DNA of 64,000 bases from contig CM059971.1 of assembly GCA_030490835.1 (NCBI GenBank), positions 5,004,007 to 5,068,006 on the forward strand, given 5' to 3'. This stretch comes from Annona cherimola (Eukaryota > Streptophyta > Magnoliopsida > Magnoliales > Annonaceae). The notes under the pieces were generated by a model. The model saw only the letters and a program-made list of their open reading frames with translations, was not told where the DNA came from and searched no databases. Below are positions 10,092-20,692 of the stretch, piece after piece. Every line of letters begins with the position of its first letter. The first letter of the stretch is position 1. Both the position numbers and the translations under genes were made by a program.

Positions 10092-10619
10092 AGGATGTTT
10101 GGCTACACCAAAAACTTTTAAAACAAATTTTTTTAAATCTTCGCAACTACCCTATTTTTAATTATTTATTCGCATTTTTCTAAATAACTACGCTACTTTT
10201 TAATCATTTCTATACAACATCCATGCAATTAATCTATTTATTTTAACTTTATTCTCTTTACTCCTCATTATTATTCATATTATATCATATCATTTTATTC
10301 CATTTTAAAAACTTTTACACCAAAAATTTTTCATCCAAAAGTGTGTAAAAGTTTTTGAAGTGAAAGAAAATGATAAGATAAGAGTAATGGCGGGGAGTAA
10401 AGAGAATAAAGTTAAAATGGATAGATTAATTATATAGATAGTTGCGTAGAAATGATTAAAAATTAAGATAATTCTACGAGAAGATGTGAAAAAATAATTA
10501 ATAAATGAGTAGTTGAGAAAAGCCAAAAATTTTAGATAGAAAATTTATAAGTTGAAAAATCTTTGGTGTAAACAAACAAATCATAATTTGAAAATTTTTT
10601 AATATAAACAAACACATCT
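10092..10619. mobile_element. Tourist-like foldback MITE with TTA duplication (528 bp)
   Basis: The left end is AGGATGTTTGGCTACACC and the right end, reversed, is AGATGTGTTTGTTTATATT. A TTA triplet flanks each side (10089-10091, 10620-10622), as for PIF/Harbinger-type elements. Each arm carries the family signature 'taactttattctctttactc' followed by 'atatcatatcatttt' (left) or its reverse (right). The two arms meet near 10330, so the whole element can fold back. About 20 related copies are spread over the window. Confidence 0.75.
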
Positions 10620-10679
10620 TTAATATATACATTTTTTAAAATTCCAATAATAACAATACTTGTTTATCTAAATAGGCTC

Positions 10680-11060
10680 TTTGAATGGGATGAATAAATG
10701 AGATGAAAAAATGTAGCAATATGTAATTGGAATATGAAAATTTCTATTTAAAAATTCGAAAAATCATCTTGAAAATGATAAATCTCATCCTACATATAGT
10801 TCATTTTTTCTAGTGACAACCAATAAAATATTCCATTTTTCTATACCCCTTTTCATATAAATTTTCATCTTAATTATTTTTCTTTTTTATTATTGCTTCT
10901 ACATCTCAATCATTTTTTATATTTTTGATATATCTCTATATTTATTTCATTTATTACCTTTATTCTTAATTATTGCACTTGCGCGCCATGTTACATCACT
11001 TCCTTACTTTTTAAAGTTATTCTTAAAAATTTTTTGCCCTACCTTTTCTGCCTCATACCA
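10680..11060. repeat. Related MITE, degenerate
   Basis: It runs from 'ggctctttgaatgggatg' to 'cataccaagcgtccctt', whose ends are roughly inverted (GGCTCTTTGAATGGGATG against reversed GGACGCTTGGTATG). It resembles the element at 51468-51727 in its interior ('attattgcttctacatctcaatcattt'). No clean duplication was found. Confidence 0.5.
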
Positions 11061-11605
11061 AGCGTCCCTTAAATAAGATTAAATTAATAATTGTCCTTAA
11101 AAAAAGTAAAAGGCCATGGGAAAATAAAAGGTAAAAAGCGCACTTATGAAGGTGTAATTCCGTCAGCTGTGTCCGCTTTCCAAGCCAAGAGCCAAGTGCC
11201 AAGCGCCTCGATATGACGTCGTCCTCCATTATCTTATTGCCATATCCTTCCATTAGGAATCAACGCCCACCGTACACGTGGCATGCATGAGCGTCAGTCA
11301 ATAAAAAAGATCCAACTTGAGGGACGGCCTTTTATGATACTCTGGCAGAGTATTGAACACGCAGCATCCGCAGCCGTGCGTGGCGTATTCCTCCCCCAAA
11401 AGGCCAAAACGACCCAAAGCCATGGATTCCTCATTCCTCTGTCAAGTCCCTCCTTTCCTTGGTATTAAAGTGCCAGCCTAATTTGTCCACTGCAAGGGGG
11501 CCATCGCATGTCTCAAATAATCCACGTCTAATGACATCAAACTGATGTGCTTTAGGCTCGGGCTTTTGCTTTTCTTTTGTTTTTTGTTTTTTTTTGTTTT
11601 TTTAT
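11061..11605. other. Low-copy, relatively GC-rich stretch, no gene recognised
   Basis: Short open frames (11053-11253 minus, 11283-11468 plus) have no recognisable product. The stretch ends in a T-rich run at about 11567-11603. It could be old gene-flanking DNA, but nothing shows which gene. Confidence 0.45.
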
Positions 11606-11607
11606 CA

Positions 11608-11870
11608 CGGACATGTTTGCTTAAGGCAGAAATTTTTCAAATTAAAATTTTTTATTCTTCACGGCAATCTTATTTTTAATTATTTTTCACATCTTCTTAT
11701 ACAACTATTATATTTTTAATTATTTTTGTATAATTAATTATATAACTAACACATCTATTTTAACTTTATTCTATTTATTCATCGTCATTATCTTTATCAT
11801 ATCATATTATTTTATTCAAATTCAAAAACTTCTACATGATTCAAAAGCTTTAACCATTCGCTTCTATGCT
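11608..11870 (+). repeat. Tourist-like MITE, common family
   Basis: It starts 'catgtttgcttaaggcag' and carries the signature 'taactttattctatttattc' and 'atcatatcatattatttta' in plus orientation, ending near 'ttcaaaagctttaacc'. The terminal repeats are worn. Confidence 0.65.
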
Positions 11871-13030
11871 GATTCACTGGATTAAATTTTTAGTTAATGA
11901 GCAATTACTGTGAAAAAGTGCATTTTTTTGGGGCTTGAGGACATTATACAATATGCTTAAATGAGGCGTGAATATGATGGGAAGATTAAGTGAAGGGAGC
12001 TTGTTGTGTAATGAAATTTGGAAAGATAATATTAAAAAAAAAAGTAAGTTAGTTATATATTGAAAAAAAGGAAATGAGAAAAGATATTTTTTTAAATAAA
12101 AAATTTCATCCGATTCAAGCACCTTATATGCTGAACTTATCTAAGTTCATATGCCAAACGTACCCAAATTTAGCTCCTAAGTCGAATAATTTGTTTCTTC
12201 ATATTTAGGTAACATAATAAAAATCATCTCAATCTAAAATTTATATAATTTTAGAAATTATATACATTTAATAGTATTTTTAAAATCATATAAAACATTC
12301 ATCCTACCTAAAATAATAATTCTAAATATTTTGATAATTTTTTGAAAATTTTAAATTTAAATTATTTGCAAAATTTATGGATATTTTTACTTATTTTTAG
12401 AAAGTATGCCCTACAAAGCAACTTCAATTAGTACCAACAAAATGACTAGTCGAATTTGCACCCATATACAACACACTTGGATGTTTAAAAATTTAAAATA
12501 AATATATATCTTCTAAAATAGTAAAAGTTGATTTAAAAATTAAATACATAAATTAATAATTTTATAAAAACACATTTGAATAGTCCATAACATTAGGTGC
12601 ACAGAAGTTCAAGTGCTCACGAGCACACTGAATTGAAGTCTATTGAATTTGACATGATTATCAAGATTGGGACTGTCTAACCACTTTTATAAGATGGGAT
12701 ATACTGAAGTTGACCTCCCGTATAGTAATTGCAATGATAAAATTTTGAAAGAATTTCTTTTTTACCATACATTTGCAACTAATCCTTAATATATTTATAA
12801 TATTTCACAAATTCCTTTTATACTCATAAAATTTTACTCTAAATTTTTGCTATAATTATATATTAACATAATTATTATCTACCCTATTAAAAGGATGATT
12901 TCGTCATTCTAAAATTGTCCTAATCAAAATTATTCAATCTTTATAAAACTCAATTCAAGAGTCATATCAAGACTGAAGTATTTTAATTAAAAAATGTTCA
13001 ATAGGCAAAATTATCATTTCAATAGGTATA
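11871..13030. other. AT-rich DNA without recognisable feature
   Basis: No domain-bearing frame was found on either strand. The minus frame at 11874-12122 is hydrophobic by AT bias only. Some fragments at 11930-12120 may be a decayed MITE. Confidence 0.5.
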
Positions 13031-13440
13031 AGAGAAAGTCATGAAACATCCTGGGAATATGAAATATTAGGAAAAAATATTATGGGCATAAGAAAAATTT
13101 TCGGAAAATTTTGCTGCTCAAGAAGAGCTCGTGTGTCATGCATCAGACCCTCCCGAGTATCAGGGCGTGGCAAGCTGCGAGCGAGAGAGATTCTTCGTGG
13201 ATCTTTGAATCTTCTCCTTTGACTTTGGAGCAAGCGACGCCACCCCTCAAATAATACGGTTTTACTGCAGGCCAGCAAAAAAGTGCCTGAGACAGACGCA
13301 GAGCTATGCGTGGTGGGCCGCGTCTCGCACCTGGGAGAACATCCATCTCCAATAATGCTCCGTGTTTTGTAATTTTCGGGATGACTCGGATCCAATGCGG
13401 CCAGTAGAGAAACTTTCAAGTTTTTCATGATACGTGGACT
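13031..13440. other. GC-richer low-copy patch with unrecognised open frames
   Basis: A minus frame at 13039-13428 (129 codons, from 'MKNLKVSLLAALDPSHPENY') and a shorter overlapping one occur in a patch clearly richer in G+C than its neighbours. Neither has a family motif I recognise. It could be an exon remnant, but splice sites and a second exon were not found, so it is not called as a gene. Confidence 0.35.
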
Positions 13441-13789
13441 CTCGGAATTGGTTTGCTTGTTAAATTTATATATTTTTCAATTTTGAATTTCATTACGAAT
13501 TTTGCCCCCTCTATTTAGGAATGCGGCTACATATTTGTACCATACACTTTCAATATATTTCCAAATATCTTCTACGTGATTTTACCAAAATACCCCTAGT
13601 TAAAACTTAAATTTCTCTCCTTGTTCTTATAAAAAGAACGATTTTCATGACTTATTGTCAGAGTGGTGCATTCTGATGACAATATATACAAATGACTTTT
13701 TTTTCCACCTTGGTTTTGGTTTTAATAAAAGTATTTTGGTAAAAATACATGGGATAATGTCATTTGAAAATATGAGAAAAATATATTAT

Positions 13790-14062
13790 TATATTTTTTT
13801 ATAATTGATGTAATAAAATTTTTGAACGAAAAGTTTTTGGTGTAAAGATATGATAATAATAATAATAATAATAAGTAGAGAGAATAAAGTTAAAATAAAT
13901 AAGTTAGTGATATAGGTATTTGTGTGAAAATGATTGAAAAATATAGTAGTAGTACAAGAAAATGTAAAGAAATAATTAAAAAATAAGATAATTATATAGT
14001 ATGAAAAGTTTTTATTTAAAAGTTTTATTTGAAAATTTTTGTCTATTATCAAACATGTTCTT
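13790..14062 (-). repeat. Tourist-like MITE, common family, with (TAA)n
   Basis: The reversed family signature 'agagaataaagttaaaataa' and 'aatgattgaaaaatatag' is present. A (taa)n tract lies at about 13853-13874 where other copies have the ATTATT-rich section. The right end 'caaacatgttctt' matches the AGATGTGTTTG-type tip. Confidence 0.65.
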
Positions 14063-14261
14063 TACAAATATATGATCATATTCATAAAAATAAGATTAAA
14101 AGTTATGATTGTATTTGAAATTAATTCTTTTATTTTAAAAAAGAAAATTATGCATGTATCTATACTTTTTTTAAAAAAAGTGAGGCATATATGTAATTTG
14201 AGTGGCGGACCAATGTAGATGAGGCCTACTTATATAATTGAAAAAAGAAAAAAATATATAT

Positions 14262-14550
14262 ATGGTACATTTATTTAATATAAAAATTTTCAATCTAAAA
14301 CTTTTCACTCTTTACAACTATCTTATTTTTTTCACCATTTTTCACATTTTCTTATACAGCTATTTTACATTTTAATAATTTCAATAAAACTTATTATAAA
14401 ATTAACCTATATATTTTAATTTTATTCTCATTACTCATTATCAATACCCAATCATATCACATCATTGCCTCCAAATTTAAAAATTTTTATATAAAAAAAT
14501 TTTCATCTAAATATTTTATAAATATTTTATCTATTGGCAATCACACCTAC
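14262..14550 (+). repeat. Tourist-like MITE, common family, about 320 bp downstream of the glutaredoxin stop
   Basis: It contains 'ctaaaacttttcactctttac', 'taattttattctcattactc' and 'aatcatatcacatcattg' in plus orientation. It is the nearest transposon to the 3' end of the glutaredoxin gene. Confidence 0.65.
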
Positions 14551-14872
14551 GTATAAAAATGATTTTCCCGGGGGCGTTACTGGCCAGGGTTCAAGATTGA
14601 CAAAAGGGGCATGCATCTGAGATCAGATCAGTCGGTGCCGATGGGTTCATCCCAACCGTCAGTTCCAATGAACTAATACGGAACAATCATAGAAACGCAT
14701 ACAGAAAAGAGAGTATGCTACAAATCATGTCGTATTTTCAAGCCATAATTCTACAAAATTTTGCCTTTTTTTAGTTTTATAATTATCGTAGCATCTGCAT
14801 AACTAACAGAAATTACACATTACAAACCAACCTAGAGAGTAGAGACGATATTTTGTATGTATGAGAGAATGA

Positions 14873-15271
14873 TCAGAGCCAAGACGCGCCGACTTCTCTG
14901 AGCTTGACAACGAGGCCGCCGCCGAGATGTAGGTCCATGAGGCTCTTCAGGCCCCCGACGTGGGCCCCAGCTATGAAGATGGATGGCCCTCCTGCGTCGG
15001 CGGAGCCAAGCGCGCGGCTCGCCTCCTGCATCTCCGTTGCGTCCAGCTCGATGACGGTAGGGGGCACGCCGAGCGACGCCAGCAGCTGCCGCATGACGTG
15101 GCCCATGCAGCAGGACGGGCGGCTGAAGATGATCACCGGATTCTCGGATATCAGCCGTTGGATACGACCCTCCGTCGTCTCTCCGACGCCCATCGACAGC
15201 GGCACGGTGGTGGGCGTCGTCAGCTGCAGCCCTCCGCCGTCCGTTAACGACCCCGAGGCAAAGCCCTGCAT
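14873..15271 (-). CDS. ROXY: CC-type (ROXY) glutaredoxin, CCMG active site
   Basis: An intact, intronless frame encodes 132 residues, the usual size for land-plant CC-type glutaredoxins. These use glutathione-linked redox chemistry and act with TGA bZIP factors in the nucleus and cytosol, in development and stress or salicylate responses. Visible features are a short Gly/Thr-rich N-terminus, 'VIIFSRPSCCMGHVMRQLL' with Cys54-Cys55-Met56-Gly57, the cis-proline block 'GGPSIFIAG' (Pro96), Gly106-Gly107, and the C-terminal 'GASWL', matching the ALWL-type tail used for TGA interaction. The fourth active-site residue is Gly rather than Cys or Ser. The ATG at 15271 gives the family-typical N-terminus 'MQGFASG'. 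The gene is GC-rich in AT-rich surroundings. The specific orthologue is not determined. Confidence 0.95.
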   Translation of the reverse strand: MQGFASGSLTDGGGLQLTTPTTVPLSMGVGETTEGRIQRLISENPVIIFSRPSCCMGHVMRQLLASLGVPPTVIELDATEMQEASRALGSADAGGPSIFIAGAHVGGLKSLMDLHLGGGLVVKLREVGASWL

Positions 15272-15380
15272 CTCCGTTATAACGGGGGATGGAAGAAAGA
15301 CAGAGAGGGGGAGAAGAAGGGGGAGGACGGCGAGAGAGGGGCGGGTAGAGAGCGAGCCTCGGATGAGGTCCCTTGTCTGG

Positions 15381-15388
15381 TATTTAAA
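15381..15388 (-). promoter_or_regulatory. TATA-like box of the glutaredoxin gene
   Basis: The minus strand reads TTTAAATA, 110 to 117 bases upstream of the ATG. The transcription start would then lie near 15350, leaving a leader of roughly 80 bases. Confidence 0.5.
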
Positions 15389-15422
15389 AGAAAAAAGAAA
15401 ATGGAATCCTGATGCACGCTCG

Positions 15423-15446
15423 CGTCATCCATGCGTGCTTACGTCA
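15423..15446 (-). promoter_or_regulatory. as-1-like pair of TGACG motifs upstream of the glutaredoxin
   Basis: Reading toward the gene on the minus strand, TGACG at 15446-15442 is followed by TAAGC and, after a 14-base gap in all, by GATGACGC with TGACG at 15427-15423. The classical as-1 element has the same order with a shorter gap. TGA bZIP factors bind TGACG, and several CC-type glutaredoxin genes are known TGA/salicylate targets. The pair lies about 35 to 60 bases upstream of the TATA-like box. Confidence 0.6.
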
Positions 15447-15539
15447 GAATCAGGCGGTGTTAGGGGGGTAAAGCGAGGCCCGGAGGCCACCCTTTCCATC
15501 ATTCCATGTTCGATGCCCTGAATTTCCTTCTGGCATTTC

Positions 15540-16180
15540 CGCCAGCCCTTTTTTTTTTTTTTTGTTCTTTATGGAACGTATTAGATGGTTTAATATATGG
15601 GTCATCATTCCGGATAGGGGTCGTTAGTTGTTACTTAGGTAAGTAACACCCTTGTGTTTTTTTGCATTTAAATCCCTTTGAATTTTTCGGAATAAGTACT
15701 TCGATATTAAAAGGATATTTTGGTCATTTCATTATAAATTTAATATTTTAAGATTTTTATGTAATTGTAAAGATCAGAATAGATAACGGTAATATACATA
15801 CGGTGTATTGTCCGTTTATATTTTCTTTTCGTTTTTATATGAGCCCAAGTGTAGTTAATTTATATATATATATATATTTTAAATTTTATCATTTTTGATT
15901 TATATAATTTTATTTTTTCAAAAATAAAATTTTTTCACCAATCTCACATTCTTTCGCATGTAGAAATGGTAAAATTTTTCTTTTTGAAAATTTATAAAAA
16001 ATATACAAGAATTTACAAGTGATAAATTTTAATATATAGAAAAAGAAAATTACTAAAAAAATATGAATTGCACATGTCAAGCCCGTATATATAGTATCAT
16101 TGTCCCCATCACAAGCTAGAACTGCATTTTTTTTTTTAAATTTAAGTCACCTACTTCAAGTACCAAACTTCAAAATCAAA
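15540..16180. other. AT-rich DNA, no gene
   Basis: It begins with a poly-T run (15548-15563) and holds a (TA)n tract at about 15861-15878 and loosely self-complementary AT-rich sequence to about 16060. No coding signal was seen. Confidence 0.5.
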
Positions 16181-16184
16181 TTAA

Positions 16185-16555
16185 AGTGCGTTTAAAATGT
16201 GATAAATCTTTTAGATTTAAAATTTCTTAGTATAAAAATTTTAAATCAGAAGAAAATAATATAATATGGAAGTGGTAATGATAAAAAATAAAAAGAATAA
16301 AGTTAAATTGAATATGTTAGTTTTATTGAAATAAGAAGAAAATGATATAATATGGAAACAGTAATGATAAAGAATAAAAAGAATAAAGTTAAAACGAATA
16401 TGTTAGTTTTATTGATAGTTATATAAAAATAGTTGAAAAGTAAGATAATCGTGTAAAAAGATGCAAAAAAATAGTTAAAAATAGAATAATTATGAAAAGT
16501 AAAAATTTTTATATATTAAAGCTTAGGTTTAAAAGTTCGTGAGTTAAACATGGCC
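16185..16555 (-). repeat. Tourist-like MITE, common family, with an internal tandem duplication
   Basis: The reversed signature 'aaaagaataaagttaaa' occurs twice, at about 16293 and 16377. The 84-base block 'agaaaatgatataatatgga' through 'atgttagttttattga' is duplicated. The right end 'gagttaaacatggcctg' is the worn tip. Confidence 0.65.
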
Positions 16556-16965
16556 TGAGCAACTTTTAAAAACTTGTGGTACGTACGTGGAAATCCCCCT
16601 AAAATTCAAAATCGAACAGGAAAGCAGCTGCGTCAGCCTTCGATCATGAGGAAGCAACAGTGGCACTGGGCCACTGGCCAGTTCCTGCCCACGTATGACG
16701 TCACTCTTGTCCAGCTCTCGTGGCCCATCATCGGCCTTCTGCTGCGCTTGTGCCGCTTTTGCCTTTTGGCTTTTGCGCCCGATAGGTTAATCCCATTCCG
16801 TCAAAAACCCGTAAGTTAATTTTTTTTAAATATCCAAAATAACCCTGTTGAGAAATAATAGATGATAAAATGAATAAAAATCGAATAAAATTAAATTCCT
16901 TTAAATTTAGAATTCATGTACTATTAGGGCAATAGTGAGTTATAGAATTCATTTTTTCATTTAAA
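16556..16965. other. GC-richer low-copy patch followed by AT-rich DNA
   Basis: A plus frame at 16574-16819 has no recognisable domain. The patch contains the palindrome TGACGTCA at about 16697-16704. No gene start was found on either side, so a promoter call is not supported. Confidence 0.4.
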
Positions 16966-16974
16966 ATTATTGAA

Positions 16975-17160
16975 AAATGCCCCTGATTTTTAACAATTTT
17001 AAAAAAATATCTAAAAATGTCTAAAAATTGTAAAAATTGATACATATGTTAAATAAACCTAGATTAACCGTTGTGTAAAAAAAATTTCAAAAAAAATAAA
17101 AAAATAGGTGTAGCACACCTGGGTGCATTGAGGCTCAATGCACCCAGGTGTATAGGATTG
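16975..17160. repeat. Half of a foldback MITE ending in a perfect 17-bp hairpin
   Basis: The interior matches other foldbacks ('gttaaataaacctagattaa', 'atttcaaaaaaaataaaaa'), but only one arm is present. At 17116-17150 CACCTGGGTGCATTGAG is followed by one base and its exact reverse complement. Confidence 0.7.
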
Positions 17161-17346
17161 CACTCCTTCATAACTATAGTCAAACTAAGAGAGTATATTT
17201 GCAAAATATGCATATATGAAATAAAATTTTCACTTTTGGAATTTGTAAATTTATTCTTATACAGAAGACCTTGAGTTTTTCATATTTGCAAGTTAAAACC
17301 TATAAATCTTCAAGTTTTGCAACGTAGATGTCGGAATTAATAACAA

Positions 17347-17669
17347 GAGCATTGATCTTTTCAATTCGGTCTGATTTCAGATGGGTTCAAAAATATTTTT
17401 TTCTTTTTCTAAAATTTATATATATATATGTTAATCTAGTTATATTTAATTTTAAACCAAGTTTTACCTTTTTTATATGTGTATATATTTATTTTGGATT
17501 TTTAAATATGGAGATATTTAAGCTATTTTAAAATGGTAAAACTTGGTTTATAAATTAAATATAACTAGATTAATATATTTATTAAAAAAATTTCAAAAAA
17601 ATAAAAAATATGTTTTCTGACCGGTATGAAATTGCGGGATTTCATACCCGTTCGAAAAGATCATTTGGT
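17347..17669. mobile_element. Mutator-like foldback MITE with 9-bp duplication (323 bp)
   Basis: The 9-mer TAATAACAA flanks both ends (17338-17346 and 17670-17678). The ends GAGCATTGATCTTTTC and, reversed, ACCAAATGATCTTTTC are inverted. The arms converge near 17500, with 'aaccaagttttacc' facing 'ggtaaaacttggtt'. The right arm carries a tip hairpin at 17623-17648 (GGTATGAAAT, six bases, ATTTCATACC), while the left tip is worn. Confidence 0.9.
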
Positions 17670-17697
17670 TAATAACAAACTATCGAACGATGGAATC

Positions 17698-17985
17698 CCA
17701 ATTTAATGCATATGTGTATTGAAGCTCAATGCATGCAGATGTATAACTCTTTTTTCTTGATTTTTGACACTAACATGTGGGCTCAAGCATGAACATCTTA
17801 CATGCAGAATTTTATATTTTATATTTTTTAATTTTTGAAATTATGATAATAAAAATTTTCATTATTTCATAATTCCAAAAAAAATTATAAATTATAAAAT
17901 ATAAGATGCTCATGCTTGGGCTTACGTATTAATGCTAAAAATCAAAAATAGAAAAGGGGTAATGCATAGGTGTACACTGAATTGT
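17698..17985. repeat. Foldback MITE with worn tips
   Basis: The left part 'caatttaatgcatatgtgta' pairs with the reversed right part 'caattcagtgtacacctatg'. Further in, 'tgggctcaagcatgaacatc' pairs with 'gatgctcatgcttgggctta'. The left tip contains a partial hairpin (TGCATATGTGTATTGA ... TCAATGCATGCAG). No clear duplication was found. Confidence 0.7.
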
Positions 17986-18251
17986 AACTCTTGACGATCA
18001 AGTTTAAAATGCAACAAAAGAAAACTTACAACATTAAAATGTTAATATACAAACTTTGGATACCAAAATGCAAATATGCATATTCAAAAGGTTAAGCCTG
18101 CGCATCACCCAAGGTATATCTAACATCCGGCAGGTCACTCCAATTATGTTTTGGTAAAACCTTCTTACTTTCAATATTTACATATTAGACCCCATAGTTT
18201 GCATATTTACAAATTGATCAATGATCATTTACGCAATTATGACCACTCAAA

Positions 18252-18425
18252 ACACCTTTTTTATTTTTTGAAGTTTTTTTAATAAACTATTAATTTAGGT
18301 GTATGTTATCTATAAGCCCAAGTTTTTAAAACCCAAAATTTTAGTTTATAGATAACATACATATAGATGAACAGTTTTACTAAAATGTTTTTAAAAAATT
18401 AAAAATTGGCATTTCAAACTGGTCT
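18252..18425. repeat. Small foldback repeat
   Basis: 'ggtgtatgttatctataa' (18299-18316) pairs with 'ttatagataacatacata' (18344-18361) around a short loop, and the outer arms 'ttttaataaactattaat' and 'gaacagttttactaaaatg' pair loosely. It is probably a shortened member of the same group. Confidence 0.55.
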
Positions 18426-18721
18426 GAGAAGACCGTGGCCCTTACATATTATGACCCTTCAAGTTTTTATTTTCGTATAGCAGACCCTAATGTTAAGGGT
18501 TAGTGAATAGTCATTAACAACAATATCCATTTTTAAGAAATTATCAACTTCAAAATTTTATTTTTAAAATATGCAAATAAAATTTTAATTTATAAAATAT
18601 GCAAATTAGAAAATTTAATTTTTAATTATAAATTTATAAGGTCTAATTTGCAAAACTTTCAAAAATGACTTTAGTGTAGAAACTTTGTAAATATAGATAA
18701 TAATGTTTTTTTTTTGGGCTC

Positions 18722-19042
18722 GAATTCTATACACTCGGGTGCATTTAGCATCGGTGCACCTAGATGTAAAAAAATATTTTTAATATTTTTTAAATTTTTA
18801 CAAAGCTATTAATTTAAATATATTTAACATATGTATTAAGTTTTAACATCCTTGGAAATTTATATTTTTTTTATTTTTCAAAAAGAGTGGTATCTTAGTC
18901 ATTTTTAAATTACTAAAATAGCTCTATTTTTTCAAAAATAAAAAATATTTACAAGTCTTTGAAAATTGTAAAAATTGGTTTATAGATTACAAAACTTAGA
19001 TGTGCATCGGAACTAAGTGAACCTGGGTGCATTGAATCATGT
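18722..19042. repeat. Foldback MITE, degenerate, with GGTGCA tips
   Basis: The left end 'actcgggtgcatttagcatc' and the reversed right end 'atgcacccaggttcacttag' share the GGTGCATT tip word. The interior 'aatatatttaacatatgta' matches the group core. No clean duplication was found. Confidence 0.6.
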
Positions 19043-19044
19043 AC

Positions 19045-19430
19045 GTTTCTTTTTTTATCTAATTAAAATATATTTTTTTACTTAAATTGCATGTTCCTGT
19101 TTTTTTGTCAACAAATAATCAACATTATCTTCTCAAAGGGTATGCTTAGGAATATGCAAAAAGGAAACTTTTTTTTTTACATTTCTTGCATAAACTTTTT
19201 GGTATGATTTAACACCTTACTTTTTAAAATTATTTCTATATTTTAATTATTTTTCGCATATTCCAATATAACCATCTTGTCAATTTAAAATTTTTCATTT
19301 TACTACAATTATTACCTCTATTTGTCATATCAACAATAGCTTCTTACTTTTTAAAATATTTTTCCGTTTCATTTTTCTAGATTTACTTCTTCATCTTCTT
19401 AAATAAATTTTAAGTTTCACCACCTGCGTG
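19045..19430. other. AT-rich DNA with a possible decayed MITE
   Basis: Fragments such as 'ttttaattatttttcgcata' (19245-19264) resemble the Tourist-like family but cannot be bounded. No gene was seen. Confidence 0.4.
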
Positions 19431-19448
19431 GTAGGAGTAATGTGCTTC

Positions 19449-19474
19449 TTAGCTCAAGTGGGTGGTTCGAGTCC
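19449..19474 (+). ncRNA. tRNA-like A box and B box, shortened (SINE or tRNA relic)
   Basis: TTAGCTCAAGTGG resembles a Pol III A box, and GGTTCGAGTCC at 19464-19474 matches the B box consensus exactly. The boxes are almost adjacent, whereas a tRNA needs about 30 or more bases between them, so this cannot be a functional tRNA. It is most likely a tRNA-derived relic. Confidence 0.45.
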
Positions 19475-20265
19475 CTCATCCTCTTTTTCCCTTTAAACAG
19501 GAATTTTTATAATATAATACTTCTGATATGAGGGTTTTATAATTTCCGCCCTTATACTGGGGGTTTTAGAGATTTGCCTCTTGTATGAAGGTGTTTATAG
19601 AAAAAATTTCCTCCATAGTATAAAGGTTATGAATATGCCTCGCTGCAATACTAGTTGGCACATTGTATCCAATAAAAAAAATACATTTTCAGTTTCTTCT
19701 TATCCTCGGGGAGCGCAATATGATTTTAAGATCTATCTATTTTATTTAGGTACATTTCTTTGTTTCCTTGACATATATCCTAAGCAATTATATTATACAA
19801 TGGCTCCCAATCCTATAGAACCAGTTTGATGAATTGGAATTTATTGAACCTCTTCACTCGCGGCCCATCTTGATAATTATACGATATTCATTCGACTAAT
19901 CAGTGCACTAAAATTATTTTCCCCATTAGGGAGCTACTTTGATCCTAATCAAAGATGTGCACGGCAACATCTAATAAAAGTGTAGAATCAATGAAAATAA
20001 TTGTCTACTGATATGGCCTGATGTCCTTGCAAGACGCGTATCCGGCATACTACACACGCATGGCCAAGAAGGCCAGGGTGGAAACACATGTTTAAAATAC
20101 AAAAAATAAAAAAATAAAAAAAATAAATTATTTTTTACAAATATTTCTCACATTGACCAAATCCATTTAATCTAAGGAATATTTATAAGAAATACGTTTT
20201 TGTATTTCGAAGGTATTTTTTTTTAATTTTTATTGTTTATAAGGATACTTTTGTTATTTTAAAAA

Positions 20266-20692
20266 GGGTGATTTGCAAACATATCCACTAAGTTTGACTA
20301 TATTGCAAATATACCCATATAGTTTATGGAATTATAAATAACTTTCACATATTTTCACCATAATTGCAAATATACCCATGTCATTACGATGCCGTTACTT
20401 GACCGTTACTACGTGGATATATTTGTAAAGATATGTAAATTACGGGGTATATTTTCAATTTTAAAAATTAAGTAGGTATATTTTATTTTTGCAAATATAC
20501 CCACATAGTTTGTGTATATTTGCAAATATAATCACTCGTAATAGTGCAGTAAAGACACCATAATAGCGTTATAATTGCGTGTGTATATATGCAATTATGG
20601 TTAAACTATATGATAGTTATTTGTGATTTATGAAACTATATGGGTATATTTACAATTATGGTCAAATTAAGTGATATATTTGCAAATTATAC
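20266..20692. repeat. Foldback MITE, GGGTRATTTGCAAA family, copy 1
   Basis: It starts 'gggtgatttgcaaacatatc' and ends '...gatatatttgcaaatta'. Repeated words such as 'ttgcaaatatacccatat' and 'ataattgcaaatatacc' occur on both arms in opposite orientation. Related copies are at 25571, 44681 and 50725. Confidence 0.7.

Noticed and set aside
13039..13428. 129-codon minus frame in a GC-rich patch
   Set aside because: No recognised domain, no splice context and no homologous pattern. Listed only as an unexplained patch.
14904..15521. 205-codon plus-strand open frame over the glutaredoxin gene
   Set aside because: It is the antisense shadow of the GC-rich glutaredoxin coding sequence. It has no domain, and the minus frame has all family motifs.
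16697..16704. TGACGTCA as promoter of a nearby gene
   Set aside because: No coding start follows on either strand within several hundred bases. Kept only as a low-interest observation.
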